Positions 9,752 through 18,617 of a stretch of 64,000 nt of DNA are shown here, piece after piece; position 1 is the stretch's first letter; every line of letters begins with the position of its first letter. Location of the stretch: contig JBEVWC010000007.1 in assembly GCA_040506775.1 (NCBI GenBank), positions 186,001 to 250,000 of the forward strand. Reading direction: 5' to 3'. Below the pieces are notes generated by a model. The model was given only the letters and a program-made list of their open reading frames with translations, searched no databases and was not told where the DNA came from. This stretch comes from Thiodiazotropha sp040506775. GTDB lineage: Bacteria; Pseudomonadota; Gammaproteobacteria; Chromatiales; Chromatiaceae. A program made the position numbers and the translations under genes.

Positions 9752-9830
9752 AAAAAATAGGGCCTGCCAAACTACCACAGACGGCCTGGAAAATACATTT
9801 CCCCGGTCTTTTGTGGTGCTTGGCGGCCCC
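9752..9830 (-). terminator. Long-hairpin rho-independent terminator of btuB
   Basis: Two arms of about 30 bases (9760-9789 and 9800-9829) are imperfect inverted repeats, roughly three quarters matched. On the minus strand the hairpin is followed directly by a run of six T residues. It lies 71 bases past the btuB stop and before the RpfC-like gene, so it should end btuB transcription. Confidence 0.65.
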
Positions 9831-9900
9831 TGAGAGTTGCTCCCGGATGGTCTCCTCGAGCCGCTCGACGGGCAGGGCAGGTCCATCCGGGTAACCAGGC

Positions 9901-11724
9901 TCAGCTCCCGTAATGAAGGCTCAGGTAGTAACTGCGTCCGGGTTGGTTGTACCAGGCCGCCGTCTCGTAGGCCTTGTCGGTAAGATTTTCCACCCGCCCC
10001 TGAAGTCGCCAGGATTTACCCAGTTGATAGCCTCCGCGCAGATCCAGCAGACCGTATCCCCCCAGTTCGATCCGGTTGGCCAGGTCGTCGTAACGTCGGC
10101 TCTCGGCGCTGAAGCCCAGACCCAGAGAGTAACGCCCGAAGCTGCGGTCCAGGTCCAGATTGAAGGCGCTGCGGGCGCGCCGTGGCAGCCGGTTGTTGCG
10201 ATTCTCCCCGGCAGACCGGATACGCGGGTCGAGCAGAGTCAGGTTGCTGTTCAGCAACCAGGCGCCATAGCGGGTGTTGAGTACCAGCTCCAGGCCGTCA
10301 ATGCGCGCCTGATCGATGTTCGATGGCAGGTAGGTGGCATCGAAGCCGATCATCTGGTCGATTTCGGTGCGAAACAGATTGGCGGACCACTGACCGTCGA
10401 GTAACGGACCGCTGAGGCCGAACTCCAGGGTTTTCGAGGTTTCCGGCTGCAGATCCGGATTGCCGAAGAAGGGGTAGTAGAGATCATTGAAGGTGGGGGC
10501 CTTGAAGGCGGTGCCGTAGGCCAGGGTGGTACGGATGTCTTCGGACCAGGTCATACCCCAGGCAATATTCCCGGTGCTGTGGGCATCGAAACGCTGCGGT
10601 TCGTCACGTCGCAGGGAGAGTTGCAGGTCCTGTTGCGCCAGGCGTCCCTGGTACTGCACGAATACCCCCCGGTTGTCCCGTTCCGTGTAGGTGTAATCCA
10701 CATTGCTGTCGAGTTGTTCCTGCTCATAGTCGTAACCCAAGGTGAACTGGTGATCCTCATGCGGCAGGTAATCACCCAGCAGCGACAGGCTGTCTCTGCG
10801 AGTATTGAAACGGGACTGAAATTGGCCGTCCTTGAAGCTGTCCAGGCCATCCCAGCTGCGTCCCGCGGACAGGGTCAGGCCCCAGTCCCTGTCGGGCAGA
10901 TAGCGCATCTGACCGCTGACCACCTGTTGCAGCACATCGGATTGATTGACAAAGTCGCCGTCGTATTCGTTGTCTGCGGTGCTGCGCAAGGCACGTAGCT
11001 CGATCTCCAGGGGCAGTTCAAAACGGTATCCTGCCTGCATTGAGAGGGAGTCGTTGCGATACCCGTCCCGATCGGGCTCCACGGTGAAACAGCCCCCCCC
11101 GTCCAGACCGGGTTTGCCCCGGCAGGCGTCGATGCCGTCGGTGTCCGAGTAGGCCCCGCTGATACTGAAGCTGGCGCGCTCGCCGCCACCGGACAGGGCC
11201 ACTGAGGCTCCGTGGCTCTGCTCACTGCCAAGGTCCAGGTTGAGATCGGTGCGGGTCTCTCCGCCGCCCCGGCGGGTGAAGATCTGGATCACGCCGCTGA
11301 TCGCCTCAGAACCGTAGAGGCTGGAGCGTGGGCCGCGCACGATTTCAATCCGCTCGATCTGCTCAACGGGGATGTCTTGAAAGGCACTGGTGCCCAGGCT
11401 GGCTGAGCCGATCTTGATGCCATCGATCAACACCAGCAGATGATCGGACTCCGCGCCGCGCAGCAGAACCGAAGTGGCTTTGCCGGGACCGCCATTGTTC
11501 ACCAGGGTGAGGCCCGGGGTCGTGCGCAGGGCGTCCTGCAGGGATTGAACCTGGCGTCGCAGCAGATCCTCACGGGTGATCACCGTCACCGGAGCGAGGC
11601 TCTCGTTCACGGTTTCGGCGGTCCGGGTGGCGGTCACCACGATGGGGTTGAGTTGCTCGGCTGCGAACAGCGGTGAGCAGAGGGACAGAACCGAGGTTCC
11701 GGCCAGTAGGGTTTTGATCATCAT
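9901..11724 (-). CDS. btuB: TonB-dependent vitamin B12 outer-membrane receptor BtuB
   Basis: 607 residues from the ATG at 11724, which follows GGAAAGAGAG (another ATG lies at 11721). The frame runs further upstream, but into the riboswitch. The signal peptide ends at SPLFA-AEQ. A TonB-box-like NPIVVTATRT is next to it, then a plug domain (LLRRQVQSLQDALRTTPGL, GAESDHLLVLIDGIKI, IEIVRGPRSSLYGSEAISGVI) and a beta-barrel ending in an aromatic-rich strand (SYYLSLHYGS). It imports cobalamin across the outer membrane with TonB energy. The cobalamin riboswitch directly upstream supports the substrate. A long-hairpin terminator follows. Confidence 0.93.
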   Translation of the reverse strand: MMIKTLLAGTSVLSLCSPLFAAEQLNPIVVTATRTAETVNESLAPVTVITREDLLRRQVQSLQDALRTTPGLTLVNNGGPGKATSVLLRGAESDHLLVLIDGIKIGSASLGTSAFQDIPVEQIERIEIVRGPRSSLYGSEAISGVIQIFTRRGGGETRTDLNLDLGSEQSHGASVALSGGGERASFSISGAYSDTDGIDACRGKPGLDGGGCFTVEPDRDGYRNDSLSMQAGYRFELPLEIELRALRSTADNEYDGDFVNQSDVLQQVVSGQMRYLPDRDWGLTLSAGRSWDGLDSFKDGQFQSRFNTRRDSLSLLGDYLPHEDHQFTLGYDYEQEQLDSNVDYTYTERDNRGVFVQYQGRLAQQDLQLSLRRDEPQRFDAHSTGNIAWGMTWSEDIRTTLAYGTAFKAPTFNDLYYPFFGNPDLQPETSKTLEFGLSGPLLDGQWSANLFRTEIDQMIGFDATYLPSNIDQARIDGLELVLNTRYGAWLLNSNLTLLDPRIRSAGENRNNRLPRRARSAFNLDLDRSFGRYSLGLGFSAESRRYDDLANRIELGGYGLLDLRGGYQLGKSWRLQGRVENLTDKAYETAAWYNQPGRSYYLSLHYGS

Positions 11725-11837
11725 GTCTCTCTTTCCGTAGGCATGCACACCCGCATGCAGTGGTGGGACGTTGGAAAGAGAACCGTTGAGGCGTGGAACA
11801 GCCCGCCCGGCCGTCGCCCTCCGCAACGCCATCTCAG

Positions 11838-12060
11838 TCGCGAAAGGCCGGTCTCCGGACTTACGGGTACCCGGTTGCGGCCTGTGACTGCGAGTGCAGC
11901 CGCGTGCCTGTGCCGGGATGGATCGATCGCCTTCCCACGCCGGGGCGCAGTGGCTTTGTGATGGATCCTGACTCGTTTACCGTTGCGGGGGCAGTGCCGG
12001 ATTTGCGTATGGTCTGATCGGGATCCCGGGGTTCGCACCGGTTCATCGGTCAAGACACAT
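11838..12060 (-). ncRNA. Cobalamin riboswitch controlling btuB
   Basis: Read on the minus strand the region holds, in order, GGTGCGAA near 12040, the highly conserved CTGCCCCCGCAACGGTAA at about 11978-11995, GCCACTG near 11947-11953, GTGGGAAGG near 11930-11940, and the B12 box AGTCCGGAGACCGGCC at about 11848-11863. These are the defining conserved elements of the AdoCbl class in their usual order and spacing. The btuB start codon is about 115 bases downstream, so B12 should repress expression of the receiver gene. The expression platform was not resolved by eye. Confidence 0.93.
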
Positions 12061-12444
12061 CAGCGCACCGGCTTCCCGTTTAAACCCCGGGACAAGTATC
12101 CTGGGGTCACCTGACGCATGATTGCGCGCGGAATATAAACAATTCAGCCGTTCATTGCCACAAGCCGCAGTTCGGGCGCTCTCCGGCCGGGAAGAATTCA
12201 TCAGGCTGTTCCTGGAGCCCCTGTGCTTGCAGGAACGCATGACCCGCTCAAGCCATGAAGCGTACTGAAAGTGACGAACAGGGGAGGGAGGGGCGTCCCG
12301 GGGTGCCTTGATTCGGGGTTGAGTGCCGTCTGATTAATAATCGAAAATTACTATCATAATATTTGTAACAAGCGATTTTGTATATTAATAAGTATTCGCT
12401 AACCTGACAGCAGTAAGGGTAATTACACAATCAGGTGAGCCATC
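12061..12444. promoter_or_regulatory. Divergent intergenic region between btuB riboswitch and exporter gene
   Basis: No gene is apparent. The half next to the exporter (about 12330-12425) is very AT-rich with several TTAATA/TATTAATA hexamers and should carry its promoter. Two hairpins are visible: CCCCGGGA/TCCTGGGG around 12087-12110 and GTTCCTG/CAGGAAC around 12208-12236. The btuB promoter should lie between the riboswitch and these. No specific metal-regulator site was identified. Confidence 0.5.
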
Positions 12445-13614
12445 ATGACTGCCATAACCCACGCCATCCAAGAGCGTTTCAGCGGCCAGGGAATCCGCTT
12501 CGAGCCAGCGGTCCGTCGCGCTGCTGTGGTTGCGGTTTTTGCTCTGGTCGTGGTCTCTCTGCCCGGTGGGCTGGAAGTTGCCGCCCATGCCCTGGCAGAT
12601 GCCTATCTTGCGGTGTCCGTCTTCGTGGCCGGTACCATTGCCCTGCTGCTGCTCATGGAGCGGGGTCTGGGATTCGATCTGGCAAACTGGTTGAACCGCC
12701 ATCAGCGTTGGCACGTGCCGGCGGGTATCCTGCTCGGATCCTTCCCCGGATGCGGCGGGGCGATCATCGCGGTTACCCAGTTCACCCGGGGACATCTGAG
12801 TTTCGGCGGTGTGGTGGCCACCCTGGTGGCAACCATGGGTGATGCCATGTTCCTGCTCATGGCGCAGGCCCCGGCCACCGCGTTGACAGTGCTCGCGGTC
12901 AGTGCGGTGATGGGATTGGTCACCGGCTATGCGGTGGATGCCCTGCACGGTCCCGGTTACCTGCGTCCGGCGCGGGCGGAAGCTGTGGCTGTTGAGCGGC
13001 CACGCAAGCTTCAACCCGGCAAGTGGCGCACCCGCGAACGAATTTGGGTCGCTTTGATGGTGCCCGGTATCGTGATCGGTGTACTGGGTGCCTTTCAGGT
13101 CGACGTGGACAGTGTTCTTCCAGGGGCGCCCGGGTTGTTGATCGGGGTGGGCGGTTCGCTCCTGTCCCTGTGGATGTGGGTGGCGGACGGGGGTGAAAAT
13201 TCCGTCTGTCATGACGGCGCCTGTGAGGCAGAGGCGCCGATGCTGCGACGCGTGGTGAACGACACCAATTTTGTCAGCAGCTGGGTGATTTTCGCGTTTC
13301 TTGGTTATGAAATGCTCATCCAGGGCCTGGGTGTGGATGTGGCGGACGCTCTTTCGGTCTGGGGTCCGCTGCTGCCGGCGGTGGCGATTCTGGTGGGGTT
13401 CGTGCCGGGATGCGGTCCCCAGATCGTGGTTACGTCACTGCATCTCAGCGGTACCCTGCCGCTGTCCGCGCAACTGGGCAATGCAATCGCCAATGATGGG
13501 GATGCACTGTTCCCCGCCCTTGCGGTGGCTCCCAAGGCGGCACTCGTGGCGACACTCTACAGTGCGGTTCCTGCTTTGATTGCGGCCTATGCCTGGTTGT
13601 GGATTTTTGAGTAG
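12445..13614 (+). CDS. Putative 10-TM heavy-metal (manganese) exporter, ArsP_2-like
   Basis: 389-residue integral membrane protein with about ten hydrophobic helices in two halves. Each half carries a similar P-G-C-G loop: GSFPGCGGAIIAVTQ (about residue 95) and GFVPGCGPQIVVTS (about 320). Each loop is followed by a helix containing G-D-A (ATMGDAMFLL and NDGDALFPAL). The duplicated PGCG...GDA pattern is that of the putative manganese transporter/ArsP_2 family. A short central loop has cysteines and histidine (CHDGACEAE), a possible metal site. The ATG follows AGGTGAG. Substrate specificity is inferred from family name only. It is divergent from btuB and convergent with a GNAT gene. Confidence 0.8.
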   Translation: MTAITHAIQERFSGQGIRFEPAVRRAAVVAVFALVVVSLPGGLEVAAHALADAYLAVSVFVAGTIALLLLMERGLGFDLANWLNRHQRWHVPAGILLGSFPGCGGAIIAVTQFTRGHLSFGGVVATLVATMGDAMFLLMAQAPATALTVLAVSAVMGLVTGYAVDALHGPGYLRPARAEAVAVERPRKLQPGKWRTRERIWVALMVPGIVIGVLGAFQVDVDSVLPGAPGLLIGVGGSLLSLWMWVADGGENSVCHDGACEAEAPMLRRVVNDTNFVSSWVIFAFLGYEMLIQGLGVDVADALSVWGPLLPAVAILVGFVPGCGPQIVVTSLHLSGTLPLSAQLGNAIANDGDALFPALAVAPKAALVATLYSAVPALIAAYAWLWIFE

Positions 13615-13672
13615 TCAGGCATTGCGAGCCCGGGTCATCAACCCTGCGGTAAACGAGACAGGGCATCACCGG

Positions 13673-13713
13673 CAGCAAAAAGCAGCGCGAGGAACGAGCG
13701 TTGCTTTTTGCTG
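13673..13713. terminator. Bidirectional hairpin terminator
   Basis: A 16-base stem (13673-13688 with 13698-13713, one G-T mismatch) with a nine-base loop lies between the convergent exporter and GNAT genes. The stem itself contains A5 and T5 tracts, so it can act as a terminator in both directions. Confidence 0.7.
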
Positions 13714-13744
13714 TCCCACTGACTGCGGTTGTGTGTCCATTGGC

Positions 13745-14281
13745 TTACCAGTAAACCGGATCATTGAATGCATCAACACACGTGGGACGTCCGTGAATAC
13801 TCGGAATCCGTTTGCCCGTTAAAGATTGGCCGAGCCAACCGAAAGGCATTGAAAGTTCAAGCGGAGCCTGAATGACAGTTTCCGAGAGCGCCTGGAAACC
13901 CACCTTTGAATAAAAAGCTGGATCCCCATAGGTGACAACCACATCAACCCGGCGCCTTTTGAGTTCATTCAGCCCGTAGTTGATTAATGACTGTCCAAAT
14001 CCGACTCCCTGATGATCAGCACTGACTGCGACAGGGGCGAGCAGGTACATCCGAATTCGCTCACTGAAGTGGAGTCGGCTAAAGAATATGCAACCGATGA
14101 GCGTTTCATTTTCAAATGTGCCGAAACAGATTATTTCGTTATTGTCGATCTTCGACGCCAGCTGAGACGAGAGGTCACCAATCAATTTCCCTTCCTTTTC
14201 ACCCTCTGACACGGTGAATGCAGAAGTGAATAACTCTGCGACCTTTTGTTGTTTTGATTTGTCCAGAATGCGGTGAATCAC
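13745..14281 (-). CDS. GNAT family N-acetyltransferase
   Basis: 178 residues. The acetyl-CoA binding region of the GNAT fold is visible: a strand LLAPVAVSADHQGVGFGQSLINYGL, where Q-G-V-G-F-G is the pyrophosphate loop (R/Q-x-x-G-x-G/A), and a C-terminal YGDPAFYSKVGF block typical of YhbS-like acetyltransferases. It transfers an acetyl group from acetyl-CoA to an unknown amine. The protein is soluble and the gene stands alone. The substrate cannot be predicted. Confidence 0.85.
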   Translation of the reverse strand: MIHRILDKSKQQKVAELFTSAFTVSEGEKEGKLIGDLSSQLASKIDNNEIICFGTFENETLIGCIFFSRLHFSERIRMYLLAPVAVSADHQGVGFGQSLINYGLNELKRRRVDVVVTYGDPAFYSKVGFQALSETVIQAPLELSMPFGWLGQSLTGKRIPSIHGRPTCVDAFNDPVYW

Positions 14282-14426
14282 GGGTCACCTTTCAAGTTTG
14301 CCGAAGTTATCGCGTCTGGAACATAACTGTGCTTTGACTTGCAGGTCAATTTTCGGAAGATGTGGACAAGGTTCCTGCCGAATGCACCCAATCGTCGGGC
14401 ATGGAGTCTGAATCCAAGGAGATGCT

Positions 14427-14894
14427 GTGTTCAAGCTGATCGTAAACGGGATTACTCACCCGCTGGACCTGGATCCGCAGATGCCCCTGCTGTGGGTGCT
14501 TCGGGATCATCTGGGACTGACCGGCACCAAGTACGCCTGCGGTGTGGGTCAATGCGGCAGTTGCACGATTTACCTGGACGGGATCCCGGCACGCGCCTGC
14601 CAGATCCCCCTGGAGGCGGTCGCGGGCAAGTCCATCACCACCATCGAAGGCCTGGATACCCCATCGGGACGGGCGGTCCAGACAGCCTGGCGGGAGTTGG
14701 AAGTGGTTCAGTGTGGTTTCTGCCAGTCCGGGCAGATACTCTCCGCCGCGGCTCTGTTGAACGAAACCCGGCAGCCCACGGATGAGCAGATCGACACCGC
14801 GATGCAGGGCAATCTGTGCCGTTGTGCAACCTATGCCCGGATTCGTAAGGCCATTCATCGCGCTGCCCGCCTGCTGCATGAGGCGGATGCATGA
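14427..14894 (+). CDS. 2Fe-2S subunit of a molybdenum hydroxylase (IorA-like)
   Basis: 155 residues; GTG start with AAGGAGATGCT just upstream. The N-terminal plant-type ferredoxin motif CGVGQCGSC (C38, C43, C46) and the C-terminal CGFCQSGQ...CRCATY four-cysteine motif define the small electron-transfer subunit of xanthine-oxidase-family enzymes. It carries electrons from the molybdopterin subunit to an external acceptor. It is first in a four-gene operon, its stop overlapping the next ATG by four bases. No FAD subunit gene is nearby, as in isoquinoline 1-oxidoreductase-type two-subunit enzymes. Confidence 0.94.
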   Translation: MFKLIVNGITHPLDLDPQMPLLWVLRDHLGLTGTKYACGVGQCGSCTIYLDGIPARACQIPLEAVAGKSITTIEGLDTPSGRAVQTAWRELEVVQCGFCQSGQILSAAALLNETRQPTDEQIDTAMQGNLCRCATYARIRKAIHRAARLLHEADA

Positions 14895-17077
14895 ACACCC
14901 GGGATCTGTGCAACCTGAGTCGGCGCCGCTTTCTGATGGCGGGCGGTTTGACCCTGACCGGTCTCACCCTGGGTATCCTGCCCATGGGATGCCGGGATGC
15001 CCGGAATTCCGGCTACGCGGGCTACCCGCGGGTCGGTGAATCCGGTGAATGGCAGGCCAACGCCTTTCTCAACATCGATTCCGATGATCGCGTCACCGTG
15101 ATATCCAAACACCTCGAAATGGGGCAGGGCATCTACACCGGGCTCGCCATGCTGGTGGCCGAAGAGCTGGATGCGGACTGGTCCCGGGTGCGGGTGGAAG
15201 GCGCCCCAGCGGATTCGGTCCGTTACAGCAATCTTGCCTGGGGTGGGATTCAGGGCACGGGTGGCAGCAACTCAATGGCGAATGCCTGGGAGCAGATGCG
15301 CCGGGCAGGCGCCGCGGCTCGGCAGATGTTGATCGCCGCCGCTGCCCGGCACTGGCAGGTGAATCCGGGTGAGATTGAAGTTGCAGAGGGCGTGTTGCGG
15401 CATCCCGCCAGTGGACGTGCACAACGCTTCGGTGAGGTTGCCGGGTGGGCCGCCCAGGAACCGGTCCCCGACCAGGTGAGCCTCAAGGACCCCGGGTCGT
15501 TCAAGTTGATTGGTCGCTCGCTACCGCGCAAGGATACGCTTGAGAAACTCAACGGACAGGCGCTGTTTACCCAGGACCTGCGCCTGCCTGGCATGCTCAC
15601 CGCGGTGGTTCGACATCCGCCCCGGTTCGGCGCCCGGGTGTTGCTGGTGGATGCCGAGCGGGCCCTGGCGGTCAAGGGTGTGCGTAAGGTGGTGGAACTG
15701 CCCTCAGGGGTTGCTGTTATCGGGGAGGATTTCTGGAGTGCCCGGCAGGGGCGCGAGGCACTCTCCATCGTTTGGGATGAATACGAGGCATTTTCGGAAG
15801 GCAGCGAACAGATCTTTGATTATTACCGCAAGCTGGCTGCCACGCCCGGCGATGTCGCCACCGAGCGCGGGGATGTGGATGCGGTACTGCGGGATGCGGA
15901 GCAGATCCTGGAAGTGGAGTATCAGTTGCCTTACCTGGCCCATGCGGCGATGGAGCCTCTGGATTGTGTGGTGCGGCTCGATGAGCAGGGCTGCGAGATC
16001 TGGAACGGCGAGCAGTCACAGACCAGGGATCAGCGCCAGGTGGCCGAACTGCTGGGTATTCCAACCGAGCGGGTGCGCATCCACATGCTCTATGCGGGTG
16101 GCTCGTTCGGGCGTCGTGCCAATCCGGCGGCGGACTATCTGCTGGAGGCGGTGCGCATTGCCCAGGCCGTCAAACCGGGCACCCCGGTGAAGATGATCTG
16201 GACCCGGGAAGACGACACCCGGGGCGGTTACTACCGGCCCGCCTATCTGCACCGCCTCAAAGGGGTCGTGGATGACGCGGGGCTGCCCCGGGCGTGGGAT
16301 CAGCGCATCGTCGGCCAGTCGATTCTCAAACACACCGCTCTGGAACGCTACATGGTGAGGAATGGCGTGGATCGCACCTCGGTGGAGGGGGCGGCCAACC
16401 TGCCTTACCGAATCCCGCATCTGCGGGTGGATCTGCACTCGCCGGAATCCCCCGTGCCGGTGCTCTGGTGGCGTTCCGTGGGCTCCTCGCATACCGCCTT
16501 CGCGGTGGAGAGCTTTATCGATGAACTGGCCGTCCGTGCACAACAGGATCCACTGGACTACCGGCGCCGCCTGCTGGGTGATCATCCGCGCCACCTGGCG
16601 GTGTTGAACCTGGTTGCGGACAGGGCCGGCTGGGGCAGTCCGTTACCCCCCGGACGGGGTCGCGGTATTGCGCTGCACGAATCATTCAACACCTGCGTGG
16701 CGATGGTGGCGGAGGTCAGTGTGGCACAGGGTCGGATCCGCGTGGAGCGGGTGGTGATCGCGGTAGACTGCGGGATTGCGGTGAATCCGGACGCGGTACG
16801 GGCGCAGATGGAGGGCGGTATGGGGTTTGGGCTTTCCGCGGTGCTGGAGAGTGCCATCACCTTCAAGGACGGGCGGGTGGAGCAGGGCAATTTCGATGAT
16901 TACAAGGTCCTGCGCATCGATCAGATGCCCCATGTCGAGGTGCATATCCTGGCATCGGCGCAGCCCCCTAGCGGGGCAGGGGAACCCGCCACTCCGGTGA
17001 TAGCACCGGCGGTGGCCAACGCGGTCTTCGCCGCTACCGGGCATCGCCTGCGTGAACTCCCCCTGCGCTTGCCATGA
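14891..17077 (+). CDS. Molybdopterin-binding subunit of aldehyde/isoquinoline-type oxidoreductase (IorB-like)
   Basis: 728 residues. A twin-arginine signal (SRRRFLMAGG, residues 10-19, then a hydrophobic stretch ending at GC) predicts export of the folded complex with its 2Fe-2S partner, and the GC could even be lipidated. Family blocks include the molybdopterin dinucleotide contacts GGIQGTGGSNS, GGSFGRRANPAADY and AVDCGIAVNPDAV, and MEGGMGFGLS near the C-terminus. It hydroxylates an aldehyde or N-heterocycle; the substrate is unknown. ATGA overlaps at both ends tie it to the 2Fe-2S subunit and to xdhC. Confidence 0.93.
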   Translation: MNTRDLCNLSRRRFLMAGGLTLTGLTLGILPMGCRDARNSGYAGYPRVGESGEWQANAFLNIDSDDRVTVISKHLEMGQGIYTGLAMLVAEELDADWSRVRVEGAPADSVRYSNLAWGGIQGTGGSNSMANAWEQMRRAGAAARQMLIAAAARHWQVNPGEIEVAEGVLRHPASGRAQRFGEVAGWAAQEPVPDQVSLKDPGSFKLIGRSLPRKDTLEKLNGQALFTQDLRLPGMLTAVVRHPPRFGARVLLVDAERALAVKGVRKVVELPSGVAVIGEDFWSARQGREALSIVWDEYEAFSEGSEQIFDYYRKLAATPGDVATERGDVDAVLRDAEQILEVEYQLPYLAHAAMEPLDCVVRLDEQGCEIWNGEQSQTRDQRQVAELLGIPTERVRIHMLYAGGSFGRRANPAADYLLEAVRIAQAVKPGTPVKMIWTREDDTRGGYYRPAYLHRLKGVVDDAGLPRAWDQRIVGQSILKHTALERYMVRNGVDRTSVEGAANLPYRIPHLRVDLHSPESPVPVLWWRSVGSSHTAFAVESFIDELAVRAQQDPLDYRRRLLGDHPRHLAVLNLVADRAGWGSPLPPGRGRGIALHESFNTCVAMVAEVSVAQGRIRVERVVIAVDCGIAVNPDAVRAQMEGGMGFGLSAVLESAITFKDGRVEQGNFDDYKVLRIDQMPHVEVHILASAQPPSGAGEPATPVIAPAVANAVFAATGHRLRELPLRLP

Positions 17078-18036
17078 TACCGCCGGCCGAGGACCAAGCC
17101 GTTATCCGCACTGCCCTGGGCTGGTTGCAGGCGGGTCTTCAGGTGGTTCTGATTACCGTGCTGCGCACCTGGGGGTCTTCCCCCCGCCCCCCCGGATCGC
17201 TGCTGGCCATCGATGAGAGTGGGCGTTGTGCCGGCTCGGTCAGCGGTGGCTGCGCGGATCAACACCTGGCGGAACGCTACCGTGGCAGAATGGCGGATGA
17301 GACCTTCCCCAAGCGCATTGTCTACGGCGTGGAGCCGCAGGAGGCAGGCCGCATGGGACTCCCCTGCGGGGGTCGACTGGAACTGCTGGTGGAGCGTCTT
17401 GACACTCCGCAGGCATTGCAGAGGTTGCATGAGCTGCTGATGCACAACCGCCTTGTGGCCAGGCAGGTAGACCTGCAGAGCGGAGAGGTCACCCTCGATA
17501 CCACAGCGGAAGGGCCTGAACTCCAGATTGGCGATGTCCAGGTCAGCAAGACCTTTGGACCGGGTTGGGCGCTGTTGCTGATCGGTGATGGACAGATCGC
17601 CCGCTACCTGGCGGCCATGGCGGTGCCGCTGGGTTATCGGGTCACCATCTGCGACCCCAGACCCGAGGCCTATGCGGAACCCCTGGATGTGCACGGCGTC
17701 AGCTTTTCCCGGCGGATGCCGGATGACGAAGTCCGCGACAACGCTTGCGTACGCAGCGCTATCGTAACCCTGGCCCACGATCCCCGTGTGGATGACCTGG
17801 GATTGATCGCGGCACTGGAGGGGGCCGCGTTCTATATCGGCGCTCTCGGTTCGGTGCGTACCGCGGAGGCCCGCAGGCAGCGTTTGTCCTCCCTGGGTGT
17901 GGAAGCCGATTCGCTGGGCCGCATCCATGCCCCTGCGGGGCTGCCCATCGGCAGCAAACGGCCTGCGGAGATTGCCCTGTCGATCCTCGCGGAGATCACC
18001 GCCAGTCGCAATCTGGTTGGAGTTTCCGCGTCATGA
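17074..18036 (+). CDS. XdhC/CoxI family molybdenum-cofactor insertion chaperone
   Basis: 320 residues. The N-terminal domain has the XdhC signature VLRTWGSSPRPPGSLLAI followed by GSVSGGCADQHL; the C-terminal Rossmann-type part includes LLIGDGQIARYLAAMA and YIGALGS(V)RTAEAR. XdhC proteins bind sulfurated MCD/Mo-bis-MGD cofactor and insert it into the molybdenum subunit, here presumably the upstream IorB-like protein, before Tat export. Four-base overlaps with the genes on both sides suggest translational coupling. Confidence 0.92.
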   Translation: MIPPAEDQAVIRTALGWLQAGLQVVLITVLRTWGSSPRPPGSLLAIDESGRCAGSVSGGCADQHLAERYRGRMADETFPKRIVYGVEPQEAGRMGLPCGGRLELLVERLDTPQALQRLHELLMHNRLVARQVDLQSGEVTLDTTAEGPELQIGDVQVSKTFGPGWALLLIGDGQIARYLAAMAVPLGYRVTICDPRPEAYAEPLDVHGVSFSRRMPDDEVRDNACVRSAIVTLAHDPRVDDLGLIAALEGAAFYIGALGSVRTAEARRQRLSSLGVEADSLGRIHAPAGLPIGSKRPAEIALSILAEITASRNLVGVSAS

Positions 18037-18617
18037 GGAACATTGTCGGGGTGTTGCTGGCTGCGGGACGTGGTCACCGCTTCGGTGGCAACAAACTCAT
18101 GGCGCGGATGGATCATGGTGATCGCGTGGGACCGGCAGCAGCCCGACAGCTGGTGCGGGTTCTGCCTGAGAGTATCGCGGTGGTCCGCCCTGAAGATACG
18201 ATGCTCAAGCAGGCCTTGCGGGAGCTGCCGATCCGGCTGGTTGAAAATCCGCATCCCGAAGCGGGAATGGGCGATAGCCTGGCTCTTGCGGTGCGGGCAT
18301 CAGCCGACGCCGCGGGCTGGCTGATCGCTCTGGGTGACATGCCCTGGGTGCAACAGGAGACCCTGAGGCAACTGGTTGCGAGGTTACAGTGCGGGGCCTC
18401 CCTGGTAGCTCCGGTCTATCAGGGGCGGCGGGGACATCCGGTCGGGTTTTCCGCCGAGTGGGGCGATTATTTGAGCCACTTGAGTGGTGACGCGGGAGCC
18501 AGAGATCTATTGACGGTCGAAGCGGATCGGCTTGAGCAGATCCCTTCCGGGGATCCCGGAGTGTTGAGTGATGTGGATCATCGGACCGATCTGCTAGGGC
18601 CTGTTATCAGGCCCTAA
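18033..18617 (+). CDS. Molybdenum cofactor nucleotidyltransferase (MobA/MocA-like)
   Basis: 194 residues. The nucleotide-binding start VGVLLAAGRGHRFGGNKLMA matches the LAAGxSxRxGxxK motif of MobA/MocA transferases, and GDMPWV (about residue 106) supplies the metal-binding aspartate. It attaches CMP or GMP to molybdopterin to make the dinucleotide needed by xanthine-oxidase-family enzymes; the context favours CTP (MocA role). It is last in the four-gene operon and its 3' end overlaps the convergent methyltransferase gene by 24 bases. Confidence 0.88.
   Translation: MRNIVGVLLAAGRGHRFGGNKLMARMDHGDRVGPAAARQLVRVLPESIAVVRPEDTMLKQALRELPIRLVENPHPEAGMGDSLALAVRASADAAGWLIALGDMPWVQQETLRQLVARLQCGASLVAPVYQGRRGHPVGFSAEWGDYLSHLSGDAGARDLLTVEADRLEQIPSGDPGVLSDVDHRTDLLGPVIRP

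Noticed and set aside
16921..17928. 335-residue open frame on the minus strand
   Set aside because: It lies wholly across the molybdopterin subunit and xdhC genes, has no family features, and GC-rich codons alone keep it open.
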